A stretch of 64,000 bases of DNA from Streptomyces cellulosae (GTDB lineage: Bacteria; Actinomycetota; Actinomycetes; Streptomycetales; Streptomycetaceae). The position numbers and the translations under genes were made by a program. The DNA lies in assembly GCA_014655195.1 (NCBI GenBank), contig BNBH01000007.1, forward strand, positions 97,151-161,150, written 5' to 3'. The notes below the pieces were generated by a model, which was given only the letters and a program-made list of their open reading frames with translations, did not search any database and was not told where the DNA came from. Below, piece after piece: positions 27,161 through 35,548 of the stretch (its first letter is position 1; each line of letters begins with the position of its first letter).

Positions 27161-28732
27161 GTGAACGACCGTCACCCGTCGGGGACCATGACCCCGGCTC
27201 CGGCCTCCGATGCCGCCTCGGCGCCCTACGCGTCGTACGGCAGCCAGGAGGTCCCGTACGGGGACGTCACCTCCTACGGCGGCTACGACGCCACCTACTA
27301 CGGCACCGGCGAGCACGCCGCCGGCACCTTCGCCGCCGACCCCCTCTTCGGGAGCATGCCGGGCGAGGACCCCGCGCAGGCCGCCTGGACCACCGGCCAG
27401 TGGACGGCCGGCGCGCAGGACACCGGGCACTACGACGCCTACGCCTTCCAGCAGGCCGTGTACGAGACCGGCGGTCATGACGCGACCGCCTGGACCACCG
27501 GCGAGCAGCCGATGGCGGTGATCCCCCAGCAGGGCGGGTCCACCGAGACCGGCCAGTGGGACGCGAACGCGTGGCTCCCGGCCGAGCAGCCCGCGGACCC
27601 GACCCAGCAGTGGGACTGGGGCACGCAGACCTTCGACAGCGGCGTCTACGACGCCACCCAGTGGAACACCGACGGCGGCGAGACACCCGCACCGGACGCG
27701 CAGTACGGCGGCGAGCCGTACGAGCAGGAGAACTTCGGGAACCAGGAGAACTTCGCGGGGCACGAGAACGTCGCGGCGCAGGAGGACTTCACCCAGGAGA
27801 GCTTCTCCCAGGAGTCCTACGAGCAGGACGCGCCCGACCAGCCCTACGCGGAGGACGCCTACCGCGGGGAGCCCGGTCCGGACGAACCCGGGGCCGGTGA
27901 ACCGGCCGACACCGGCGAACTGCCCGCCGTCTCCCTCCTCGACGAGCAGGAGGAGGTCACCCCCGCACCGCGCGCCGCCTCCCGTTCCGGGTCCCGCTCC
28001 CGCCGCCGCACCCCGCCCAAGCGCTCCGCGCTGCTGACCGTGGCCGTGCCCTCGGCCTGCGTGATGGGTGTCGCCGGCATCGCGGCCGCCTCGGTCGGCG
28101 ATCTGTCCGAAGAAGGCGGCCAGGACGCGCGGACGACCGCCGCGGACGCCCAGCCCGTCCAGCCCTCCGTCGCCAACGTCAAGCTGGACACCCAGCTCGA
28201 GAGCCTCGCCGCCGGCGCCGACGACTTCGCCGACCGGGCCAGCCGCGCCCAGGGCCGCATCGACCTCAAGGCCCAGCAGGAGCTGGAGCGCAGGCGGGCG
28301 GCCGAGGAGGCGGCCCGCAAGGAGCGGCTCCGCCCGAAGTTCGCGCTCCCGGTGGCGCAGCACGGACTCAGCGCCTACTACGGCCAGTCCGGCATCAACT
28401 GGATGTCCCTCCACACCGGCATCGACTTCCCCGTCTCGTACGGCACGCCCGTGCTGGCGGCGACCGACGGCACGGTGCGCACGCAGTACAACTCCGCCTA
28501 CGGCAACATGCTGATCGTGACCGCGATGGACGGCACGGAGACCTGGTACTGCCACCTCTCCAGCTACCAGGTGCCCTCCGGCGCGACCGTCAAGGCCGGC
28601 GACCAGATCGCGTTCTCCGGGAACTCCGGCAACTCGACCGGCCCGCACCTGCACTTCGAGGTCCGCCCCGGCGGCGGCTCGGCGATCGACCCGCTGGCCT
28701 GGTTCCGCAGCCACGGCCTGGAACCCACGTAA
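27161..28732 (+). CDS. Membrane-anchored M23 (LytM-type) peptidoglycan peptidase with repeat-rich cytoplasmic domain
   Basis: About 523 residues from GTG 27161 (TTG 27158 is possible). Residues 1-280 are a Tyr/Trp/Asp/Gln-rich region predicted to be cytoplasmic, with five copies of a [TG]-x-[YWH]-D-A-x-x-[WFY] unit (GGYDATYY 40-47, TGHYDAYAF 88-96, TGGHDATAW 103-111, TGQWDANAW 130-138, SGVYDATQW 160-168), then Glu/Gln/Phe units such as QENFAGHENV. A membrane helix (LLTVAVPSACVMGVAGIAAA) follows, then a short coiled coil and the M23 domain with HTGIDFPVSYGTPV and GPHLHFEVRPGGG, so the zinc ligands are intact. It likely cleaves cross-links outside the membrane. Confidence 0.88.
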   Translation: MNDRHPSGTMTPAPASDAASAPYASYGSQEVPYGDVTSYGGYDATYYGTGEHAAGTFAADPLFGSMPGEDPAQAAWTTGQWTAGAQDTGHYDAYAFQQAVYETGGHDATAWTTGEQPMAVIPQQGGSTETGQWDANAWLPAEQPADPTQQWDWGTQTFDSGVYDATQWNTDGGETPAPDAQYGGEPYEQENFGNQENFAGHENVAAQEDFTQESFSQESYEQDAPDQPYAEDAYRGEPGPDEPGAGEPADTGELPAVSLLDEQEEVTPAPRAASRSGSRSRRRTPPKRSALLTVAVPSACVMGVAGIAAASVGDLSEEGGQDARTTAADAQPVQPSVANVKLDTQLESLAAGADDFADRASRAQGRIDLKAQQELERRRAAEEAARKERLRPKFALPVAQHGLSAYYGQSGINWMSLHTGIDFPVSYGTPVLAATDGTVRTQYNSAYGNMLIVTAMDGTETWYCHLSSYQVPSGATVKAGDQIAFSGNSGNSTGPHLHFEVRPGGGSAIDPLAWFRSHGLEPT

Positions 28733-28758
28733 ACGAACCCACGTAGGCCGACCCTGAT

Positions 28759-28780
28759 CCGGTGCCCGTCGCGGCACCGG
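28759..28780. terminator. Hairpin between the M23 gene and pcrA
   Basis: CCGGTGCC (28759-28766) and GGCACCGG (28773-28780), 6-base loop, between convergent stops. Confidence 0.6.
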
Positions 28781-28823
28781 GGCGAACCCCGGCCCCACGA
28801 CGGGCCGCTCGGTCCGCGGACCG

Positions 28824-31304
28824 CTAGAGCTTCTCCACCGGCGCGTACCGCAGCAGCAGCCGCTTGGGCTTCTCGTCGCCGAAGTCGATCGTCGCCTCCG
28901 CGTTCGCCCCCGTGCCCTTCACCGCGACGACCGTGCCCAGGCCGAACTGGTCGTGCGTGACCCGGTCCCCGACCGCCAGCGACACCACGGGCTTCTCCGA
29001 GGTGCGCCGCGTCGCGAAGCCGGACGCGCCCGACGCGGACGAGCGGGAGCGGGACGACGACAGCGACGCCGCCACCCCGGACACCGCGCCGGAGGCCACG
29101 GGACCGCTCGCGCCGGTCCGCTTCCACTCCAGGTGCGTGGCCGGGATCTCCTCCAGGAACCGCGACGGCGGGTTGTACGACGGCTGGCCCCAGGCGCTGC
29201 GCATCACCGACCGGGTGAGGTAGAGCCGCTCCCGGGCACGCGTGATGCCGACGTAGGCCAGGCGGCGCTCCTCCTCCAGTTCTTTGGTCTGGCCGAGGGC
29301 GCGCATGTGCGGGAAGACGCCGTCCTCCATGCCGGTGAGGAAGACGACCGGGAACTCCAGGCCCTTGGCGGTGTGCAGCGTCATCAGCGTGATGACGCCG
29401 TCGCCGTCCTCCTCGTCGGGGATCTGGTCGGAGTCGGCGACCAGGGCGACCTGCTCGAGGAAGTCGGCCAGCGTGCCGGTCTCGCCCTCGCCGCGCTCCT
29501 GCTCGAACTCCAGGGCGACGGCCGCGAGTTCCTGGAGGTTCTCGATGCGGGTCTCGTCCTGCGGGTCGGTGGAGGCCTGCAACTCGGCGAGGTAGCCGGT
29601 GCGTTCGAGGATGGCCTCCAGCACCGTCGCCGGTCCGGCACCCGACTCGACGACCGTCCGGAGGTCCTCCATCAGCGTGTTGAACCGCTTGACCGCATTC
29701 GCCGACCGGGCGGCCATGCCGTACGCCTCGTCGACGCGGCGCAGCGCCTGCGGGAAGCTGATCTTCTCCCGCTGGGCGAGCGCGTCGATCATGGCCTCGG
29801 CGCGGTCGCCGATGCCGCGCTTGGGGACGTTGAGGATGCGGCGCAGCGGCACCGAGTCCTCGGGGTTGGCCAGCACCCGCAGGTAGGCCAGGACGTCCCG
29901 GACCTCCTTGCGCTCGTAGAAGCGCACGCCGCCGACGACCTTGTAGGGCAGGCCGACGCGGATGAAGATCTCCTCGAACACACGGGACTGCGCGTTGGTC
30001 CGGTAGAAGACGGCGACGTCGCCGGCCTTGGCCTCGCCCGCGTCCGTGAGGCGGTCTATCTCGTCGGCGACGAACTGCGCCTCGTCGTGCTCCGTGTCGG
30101 CGACGTAGCCGGTGATGAGCGCGCCGGTGCCGGCGTTGGTCCACAGGTTCTTCGGGCGGCGGGACTCGTTGCGCTCGATGACGGCGTTGGCGGCGGAGAG
30201 GATCGTCTGCGTGGAGCGGTAGTTCTGCTCGAGCAGGATCGTCGTCGCGTCCGGGTAGTCCTCCTCGAACTGGAGGATGTTGCGGATGGTCGCGCCGCGG
30301 AAGGCGTAGATGGACTGGTCGGCGTCGCCCACCACGCACAGCTCGGCGGGCGGCACCTCGGCCTCCGGCGGCACGTCGACGGGGTGCTCGGAGGCGCCCC
30401 CGACCAGCTCGCGCACCAGGGCGTACTGGGCGTGGTTGGTGTCCTGGTACTCGTCGACCAGGACGTGCCGGAAGCGGCGGCGGTAGTGCTCGGCGACGTC
30501 CGGGAAGGCACGGAGCAGGTTGACCGTCGTCATGATCAGGTCGTCGAAGTCCAGCGCGTTCGCCTCGCGCAGGCGCGACTGGTAGAGCGCGTAGGCCTGG
30601 GCGAGGGTCTTCTCGAACCCGTCCGTGGCCTGCGCGGCGAAGTCCTGCTCGTCGATCAGCTCGTTCTTCAGGTTGCTGATCTTGGCGCTGAAGGACTTCG
30701 GCGGGAAGCGCTTGGGGTCGAGGTCCAGGTCGCGGCAGACCAGGGCCATCAGACGCTTGGAGTCGGCGGCGTCGTAGATCGAGAAGGACGACGTGAAGCC
30801 GAGCCTCTTGGACTCGCGGCGCAGGATGCGCACGCACGCGCTGTGGAACGTCATGACCCACATCGCGTTCGCCCGGGGCCCGACGAGCTGCTCGACGCGC
30901 TCCTTCATCTCGCCCGCGGCCTTGTTGGTGAAGGTGATCGCGAGGATCTGGCCCGGGTGGACGTCCCGCTCGGCGAGCAGGTAGGCGATGCGGTGGGTGA
31001 GCACACGGGTCTTGCCGGACCCGGCACCGGCGACGATGAGCAGCGGGGAGCCGGAGTGCACGACCGCGGCGCGCTGGTTGTCGTTCAGCCCCTCGAGCAG
31101 CGCGGCGGAGTCGATCACCGGCCGCGGGGCGCCGTCCCGGTAGTAGGAGTCCCGCTCCGGGGGCACGTCGAACTTCCCGCCGAACAGGTCGTCCGGCAGG
31201 GGCTCCGGGGCGTGCTCGTCCTCGGGCGGCGGCGGGGGCTCGTCCGCCGGGCCGCGCTGGGCCTGGAGGTCCGCCAGGAAGCTGTCGTCAAAGAGGCTGC
31301 TCAT
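28824..31304 (-). CDS. pcrA: ATP-dependent DNA helicase PcrA/UvrD (superfamily 1A)
   Basis: An 826-residue 3'-5' helicase acting in nucleotide excision repair and at stalled forks. An acidic, Pro-rich N-terminal extension of about 75 residues precedes the core. Motifs: Q-motif LNDNQRAAVVHSGSPLLIVA, Walker A GAGSGKTRVLTHR, VDEYQDTNHAQY (motif II), VGDADQSIYAFRGA (III), LEQNYRST (IV), VNLLTLHTAKGLEF-like segment MTLHTAKGLEFPVVF (V) and VGITRARERLYL (VI). The C-terminal GDRVTHDQFGLGTVVAVKG is the Tudor-like domain that binds RNA polymerase in PcrA. ATG 31304 has GGAGAG close by. Confidence 0.95.
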   Translation of the reverse strand: MSSLFDDSFLADLQAQRGPADEPPPPPEDEHAPEPLPDDLFGGKFDVPPERDSYYRDGAPRPVIDSAALLEGLNDNQRAAVVHSGSPLLIVAGAGSGKTRVLTHRIAYLLAERDVHPGQILAITFTNKAAGEMKERVEQLVGPRANAMWVMTFHSACVRILRRESKRLGFTSSFSIYDAADSKRLMALVCRDLDLDPKRFPPKSFSAKISNLKNELIDEQDFAAQATDGFEKTLAQAYALYQSRLREANALDFDDLIMTTVNLLRAFPDVAEHYRRRFRHVLVDEYQDTNHAQYALVRELVGGASEHPVDVPPEAEVPPAELCVVGDADQSIYAFRGATIRNILQFEEDYPDATTILLEQNYRSTQTILSAANAVIERNESRRPKNLWTNAGTGALITGYVADTEHDEAQFVADEIDRLTDAGEAKAGDVAVFYRTNAQSRVFEEIFIRVGLPYKVVGGVRFYERKEVRDVLAYLRVLANPEDSVPLRRILNVPKRGIGDRAEAMIDALAQREKISFPQALRRVDEAYGMAARSANAVKRFNTLMEDLRTVVESGAGPATVLEAILERTGYLAELQASTDPQDETRIENLQELAAVALEFEQERGEGETGTLADFLEQVALVADSDQIPDEEDGDGVITLMTLHTAKGLEFPVVFLTGMEDGVFPHMRALGQTKELEEERRLAYVGITRARERLYLTRSVMRSAWGQPSYNPPSRFLEEIPATHLEWKRTGASGPVASGAVSGVAASLSSSRSRSSASGASGFATRRTSEKPVVSLAVGDRVTHDQFGLGTVVAVKGTGANAEATIDFGDEKPKRLLLRYAPVEKL

Positions 31305-31472
31305 CGCTCTCCGAGTCTAGGGCGCTCCACCGACAACCCGGGCCCGCCCCTGGAACATCCCCCGGCCCCTCGCGGGGGCGCCCCGGCGGGCACCCTCCAC
31401 GGTCAGCGCCTCACCGTGCGTGACATCCACAAGAAGGTCACGAAAATGTATCGGGCATATCACCCATCAACC

Positions 31473-31502
31473 TTCACAAGGACCACACCAGTTGGCTACC
31501 GT
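31473..31502 (+). promoter_or_regulatory. Probable promoter ahead of the riboswitch
   Basis: TTCACA (31473-31478), 18-base spacer, TACCGT (31497-31502). Transcription would begin near 31509, giving a 200-base leader that contains the c-di-AMP riboswitch. Confidence 0.5.
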
Positions 31503-31555
31503 GCCGTCCGGGCCGCTCGTCCCCCGCCGGCGAACCTCGCCGGGCCGCGCGGCCC

Positions 31556-31696
31556 CCGCCGAGTCCGTCACTGTCCGCCAGGGCAGCCGGAGCCGGGGAC
31601 CCACCGAGACTTGGGGTGAATCGGCCCACTCTTCGGAGAGGCCGTAGGGCAACCCTTCCACCCGCCCGAACCCGACAGCTAACCCGGTAGGCGGAG
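31556..31696 (+). ncRNA. c-di-AMP riboswitch (ydaO-yuaA type) controlling the NlpC/P60 gene
   Basis: The leader of the TTG-started hydrolase contains, in order, CTTGGGGTGAATCGG (about 31613-31625), GTAGGGCAACCCTTCC, ACCCGCCCGAACCCGACAG, and CTAACCCGGTAGGCGGAGC ending about 20 bases before the start codon. These blocks and their order are those I know from ydaO riboswitches upstream of rpf and NlpC/P60 genes in Streptomyces. In the family, c-di-AMP binding turns off expression of wall hydrolases. Exact ends are approximate. Confidence 0.85.
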
Positions 31697-31717
31697 CACC
31701 GGAAGGAGTCGCCTCCC

Positions 31718-32893
31718 TTGGCGTCGCACCGCAAGTCGCGCACCCCCGGCACGCGCGTGGCAGGCATACGCACCCCGGCCCTCGCCACGGCCGCGCTCAC
31801 CTCTGTGGCCCTGCTCTCCCAGACGGCCAACGCCTCTCCCGGCGAGGACCGGCCGAGCCTGGAGGAGGTGGAGAAGAAGGTCGGCGACCTCTACCGGCAG
31901 GCCGAGTCGGCGACCGAGAAGTACAACGCGGCCAAGGAGAAGACCACCAAGCAGCGCAAGCGCGTCGACACCCTCCTCGACGACGTGGCGCAGCGCACGC
32001 AGAAGCTGAACGAGGCGCGCGCCGAGCTGGGCTCCTACGCGGCTGCCCAGTACCGCACCGGCGCGGGCATGCCCGACACCGCGACGTTCCTGCTCGCGGA
32101 GACCCCGCAGGACATCTTCGACCAGCGTCAGGTGCTGGACCGGATGACCGGCCGCCAGAAGGCGGCGGTCGACGACTACGTCACCCAGCAGACCGAGACG
32201 ATGAAGAAGCGGCAGGAGGCCACCGAGAGCCTCCAAACGCTCACCGAGACGCAGGGCGACCTGAAGACGGCGAAGGCCACCGTCCAGAAGAAGCTCGCCG
32301 ACGCGCGCGAACTGCTGTCGAAGCTGACCGCCGAGGAGAAGGCGCGGCTCGCCGCGATCGAGAAGCGCAAGCAGGAGGCGGCCGCCCGCAAGGCCGCGGA
32401 GCTGGCCCGGCAGCAGGCGGAGAAGGAGCAGGCCCGCGAGGAGGCCGCGCAGCAGGGCGGCGGCACCTCGGAGGGCACCGGGTCCGGATCCGGGTCCGGC
32501 TCGACCGAGACCCCGCCCGCCGACTCGTCGTACGGCACCAAGGCCGAGAAGGCCCTCGCCTTCGCCCGCGCGCAGATCGGCAAGCCGTACGTCTGGGGCG
32601 CGACCGGTCCCGGCTCCTACGACTGCTCGGGGCTGACCCAGGCCGCCTGGAAGGCCGCCGGCGTCTCCCTCCCGCGCACCACCTACGACCAGGTGAACGC
32701 CGGCACCACCGTCCCGGTGTCCCAGGCGCAGCCCGGTGACCTGGTCTTCTTCTACGACGACGTCACCCACGTGGGTCTCTACATCGGCAACGGCATGATG
32801 ATCCACGCCCCGAAGCCGGGCACGTACGTCCGCGAGGAGTCGATCTTCTACGACGGCGACTCCGCGATCCACAGCATCGTCCGGCCGGCCTGA
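31718..32893 (+). CDS. Secreted coiled-coil NlpC/P60 peptidoglycan endopeptidase
   Basis: A 391-residue protein starting at TTG 31718, 9 bases after GGAAGGAG; no better start exists. It has a signal peptide (TPALATAALTSVALLSQTAN), a long charged coiled coil (about residues 45-250, typical of RipA/CwlO-type hydrolases) and a Gly/Ser linker. The NlpC/P60 domain begins at about 275: KPYVWGATGPGSYDCSGLTQ with the catalytic Cys near 303, DDVTHVGLYIGNG with the His near 350, and IHAPKPGTYV. It likely cuts D-Glu-meso-DAP-type bonds in stem peptides. Expression is predicted to be under c-di-AMP control. Paralogue at 33745-34785. Confidence 0.92.
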   Translation: MASHRKSRTPGTRVAGIRTPALATAALTSVALLSQTANASPGEDRPSLEEVEKKVGDLYRQAESATEKYNAAKEKTTKQRKRVDTLLDDVAQRTQKLNEARAELGSYAAAQYRTGAGMPDTATFLLAETPQDIFDQRQVLDRMTGRQKAAVDDYVTQQTETMKKRQEATESLQTLTETQGDLKTAKATVQKKLADARELLSKLTAEEKARLAAIEKRKQEAAARKAAELARQQAEKEQAREEAAQQGGGTSEGTGSGSGSGSTETPPADSSYGTKAEKALAFARAQIGKPYVWGATGPGSYDCSGLTQAAWKAAGVSLPRTTYDQVNAGTTVPVSQAQPGDLVFFYDDVTHVGLYIGNGMMIHAPKPGTYVREESIFYDGDSAIHSIVRPA

Positions 32894-32906
32894 CGGCACG
32901 GGCGCA

Positions 32907-32940
32907 CAGGACGCAGAGGACGCAGAGGACGCAGAGGGCG
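32907..32940. repeat. Short tandem repeat, 9-bp unit
   Basis: AGGACGCAG-type 9-bp units repeat three and a half times directly before the terminator of the hydrolase gene. No coding role is seen. Confidence 0.6.
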
Positions 32941-32950
32941 CACATACGAA

Positions 32951-32987
32951 AACCGCCGACCGGGCCGGAGAGGCTCGGTCGGCGGTT
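32951..32987. terminator. Terminator after the NlpC/P60 gene
   Basis: AACCGCCGACCG (32951-32962) pairs exactly with 32976-32987; inner GGCC/GGCT bases extend it. It is bidirectional between convergent genes. Confidence 0.88.
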
Positions 32988-33026
32988 CCGTGTCGAGGGC
33001 GGGCCCCGGCGTTCCGGGGACGCGGC

Positions 33027-33380
33027 TCAGGTCCAGAGGACCGCGATGAAGATGTTCGCCACGGTCAGCAGGCCGACCAGGCCGAAGACGCCCTTGTCCA
33101 CCTTCTCCTCGTCCCGCTTCACATAGACCAGGCCGAGGATCACGATCAGCAGCGCCAGCTTCACGCCGATCTTGATGTTGTCCACGGAGTAGTCCTGGGC
33201 CTGGTTGAGGCCCACCAGGATCACGCCGGTGACCAGCATCGTCAGCGCACCGTGCAGCATCGCGGGGGCGAAGCGGGCGGTGCCCGCGCCCATCGCCTTC
33301 ATCTGGGTGAGGAAGCCGCCGAGCAGCGACGCGATGCCGATGATGTGCAGGCCGACGAAGAGGTGGATGAGTACGTCCAT
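33027..33380 (-). CDS. Four-helix integral membrane protein
   Basis: About 117 residues from ATG 33378-33380 (MDVLIHLFVGLHIIG); an upstream ATG at 33410 in the same frame is possible but neither has a strong ribosome site, and a TAGGCT hexamer 8 bases before 33380 would fit a leaderless start. Four hydrophobic helices: HLFVGLHIIGIASLLGGFL, LHGALTMLVTGVILVGL, VKLALLIVILGLVYV and VGLLTVANIFIAVLW. It looks like a small conserved actinobacterial membrane protein; function is unknown. It sits between the two NlpC/P60 genes, on the opposite strand. Confidence 0.75.
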   Translation of the reverse strand: MDVLIHLFVGLHIIGIASLLGGFLTQMKAMGAGTARFAPAMLHGALTMLVTGVILVGLNQAQDYSVDNIKIGVKLALLIVILGLVYVKRDEEKVDKGVFGLVGLLTVANIFIAVLWT

Positions 33381-33744
33381 GAGGCCGGAGCCTAGCCAGG
33401 GGCGTCCCATAGCATTCCGCCGCCCTCGCCCTTCCCGCCTTCACCACATCGGTCATCACCCTGAGTGAGAACGAAGCGCCGTACACGATTCGACGGTCAC
33501 TTACGGTCACCCGGCGGTCCATGGGCAACACTTCCGCACAACCCGCATCCCGCGCCGCGCGGCCGGGCCTAGCGTCCTGCCCCAGGTGACCGGCTCTGCA
33601 TCGCCGCTCGGGCCAGGAGCGGCGGCCGGACACCACCGCCGAAGAAAGGGTCCGGCGGCGGACGGCTCCCCTGTCACCCCGCCGCCGGACCACCGGAGGG
33701 ACTTCCGGCGCCGGCGGGCGTCAGCGGGAAGGACGGCACCGAGG

Positions 33745-34785
33745 GTGGCAGCGCACCGCAGGACACGGCAGCGCCCGGTGGGCGGCACCACGGCCCGCGC
33801 GGCCGCCACCGTCGTCCTCGCCGGAGCGGCCACCGCGGCCGGCTTCGACGGAGCGGGACACGCGGCACCGCGGCCGACACCCTCCGGCGCCGACGTGGAC
33901 CGCCTGTACCGCGAGGCCGAGGTCGCCACCGAGAAGTACAACGGCGCCAAGGAGAAGGCCGACACGGCGCGGCAGCGGCTGCGCGACCTCCAGGACGAGA
34001 CGGCCCGCGCCCAGTCGCGGCTCAACAAGGCCCGGGAAACCCTGGGGACGGTCGCGGCGGCCCAGTACCGTGCCGGCGGCCTCGACCCCGCCCTGCGGCT
34101 GATGCTGTCCGACGACCCCGACGCCTACCTCGACGGCGCGGCCCTCGCCGAGCGCGCGGGCAGCCGCCACCACGCCGAACTGGGCCGGGTGCGCGCCCAG
34201 CTCCGCGAGATCGAGAAGCTGCGCGGCGCGGCCCGCGTCGAGGTGAAGACGCTCACCGCCCGCCGGGCCGAACTCGGCCGCCACAAACGGACGATCGCCG
34301 AGAAGCTGTCCGCCGCCCGCGAGGCGCTGTCCCGGATGTCGCCCGAGGAGCGCGCCCGGATCACCGGCGGCTCCGACCGCGCCACCCGCTCGGCCGGCGG
34401 CACGGCCCGGGACGCCGCCCCGACGCAGGCGCCGAACGCGCGCGCCGCGCAGGCCGTCGCCTATGCCCACCAGAAGCTCGGCAGCCCCTATGTGTGGGGC
34501 GCGACCGGCCCGGACGCCTTCGACTGCTCGGGGCTCGTGCTGGCCGCGTACCGCTCCGCGGGCGTCTCCCTGCCGCGCACGACGTACGCGCAGATCGACG
34601 CGGGCCGGCGCGTCTCCCGGTCCGGACTCCTCCCGGGCGACCTGGTGTTCTTCTACTCCGGCATCAGCCACGTCGGCCTCTACATCGGCAACGGGCAGAT
34701 GATCCACGCCCCGAACCCCTCGGCCCCGGTCCGCGTGGCCCCCGTCGACCAGATGCCGTTCGCGGGGGCGACACGCGTGGTGTGA
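33745..34785 (+). CDS. Secreted coiled-coil NlpC/P60 endopeptidase, second paralogue
   Basis: About 346 residues from GTG 33745; GGGAAGGA is 12 bases away, and the start aligns with that of the first paralogue (VAAHRRTRQRP versus LASHRKSRTPG). Signal segment AAATVVLAGAATAAGFDGAG, coiled coil about residues 45-245, then the catalytic domain: SPYVWGATGPDAFDCSGLVL, LPGDLVFFYSGISHVGLYIG and MIHAPNPSAPVRV, with Cys and His intact. The C-terminal domain is very like its neighbour's. Unlike that gene, no ydaO-type leader is visible upstream, so regulation probably differs. Confidence 0.88.
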   Translation: MAAHRRTRQRPVGGTTARAAATVVLAGAATAAGFDGAGHAAPRPTPSGADVDRLYREAEVATEKYNGAKEKADTARQRLRDLQDETARAQSRLNKARETLGTVAAAQYRAGGLDPALRLMLSDDPDAYLDGAALAERAGSRHHAELGRVRAQLREIEKLRGAARVEVKTLTARRAELGRHKRTIAEKLSAAREALSRMSPEERARITGGSDRATRSAGGTARDAAPTQAPNARAAQAVAYAHQKLGSPYVWGATGPDAFDCSGLVLAAYRSAGVSLPRTTYAQIDAGRRVSRSGLLPGDLVFFYSGISHVGLYIGNGQMIHAPNPSAPVRVAPVDQMPFAGATRVV

Positions 34786-34804
34786 CCGGGCTCGGCCGCG
34801 CTGC

Positions 34805-35548
34805 TCAGACGAGGCGGCGGGCCGTCGCCCAGCGGGTCAGCTCGTGCCGGTTGGACAGCTGCAGCTTGCGCAGCACCGCGGAGACGTGCGACTCCACCGT
34901 CTTCACCGAGATGAACAACTGCTTCGCGATCTCCTTGTACGCGTATCCGCGGGCGATCAGCCGCAGCACCTCCCGCTCGCGCTGGGTGAGACGGTCGAGG
35001 TCCTCGTCCACCGGCGGGGCGTCCGTCGACGCGAAGGCGTCGAGCACGAACCCGGCCAGCCGCGGTGAGAACACCGCGTCGTTCTCCTGCACCCGGAAGA
35101 TCGAGTCGACCAGGTCGGCTCCCGTGATCGTCTTGGTGACGTAGCCGCGCGCGCCGGCCCGGATGACGCCGATGACGTCCTCCGCCGCGTCCGACACGGA
35201 CAGCGCGAGGAAACGCACCGGCCGCTCCGGGTCCCCCATCAACGACGTGCAGCGCCGCAGCACTTCGATGCCGCCGCCCCCGGGAAGGTGCACGTCGAGC
35301 AGCACCACCTCGGGCCGGGTCGCGGTGATGACCGTGACCGCCTGGTCCACGTCGGCGGCCTCGCCGACCACCTCGACACCGGTCTGCTCGGTCTGCCCGA
35401 TCTCCGCCTGGACCCCCGTACGGAACATGCGGTGGTCGTCGACGAGGACCACGCGCACATGGCGCCGCCCGGCGCCGCCGGCCGGCTGCGCGGTCCCGTC
35501 CGCGGGTGCCGCTTCCGCCGCTGCGTTCGCCTCGGTCGGCTCGCTCAT
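34805..35548 (-). CDS. NarL/LuxR-type response regulator
   Basis: A 247-residue regulator. After an Ala/Glu-rich N-terminal 28 residues, the receiver domain has RVVLVDDHRMFRTGV (acidic pair), VVLLDVHLPGGGGIEVL with the phosphorylated Asp, LALSVSD and GARGYVTKTI (conserved Lys). The C-terminal LuxR helix-turn-helix is LTQREREVLRLIARGYAYKE and ISVKTVESHVSAVLRKLQLS. Its start overlaps the histidine kinase stop (ATGA). The TCAGGG array upstream of the kinase gene is a candidate target. Confidence 0.94.
   Translation of the reverse strand: MSEPTEANAAAEAAPADGTAQPAGGAGRRHVRVVLVDDHRMFRTGVQAEIGQTEQTGVEVVGEAADVDQAVTVITATRPEVVLLDVHLPGGGGIEVLRRCTSLMGDPERPVRFLALSVSDAAEDVIGVIRAGARGYVTKTITGADLVDSIFRVQENDAVFSPRLAGFVLDAFASTDAPPVDEDLDRLTQREREVLRLIARGYAYKEIAKQLFISVKTVESHVSAVLRKLQLSNRHELTRWATARRLV

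Noticed and set aside
28953..31619. An 888-codon plus-strand open frame opposite pcrA
   Set aside because: It is an antisense shadow of a well-conserved helicase gene; the composition is typical of complementary frames.
33541..33744. A second c-di-AMP riboswitch upstream of the second NlpC/P60 gene
   Set aside because: None of the conserved blocks (GGGTGAATC, AGGGCAACCC, GAACCCG-CAGCTAACC) can be found there.
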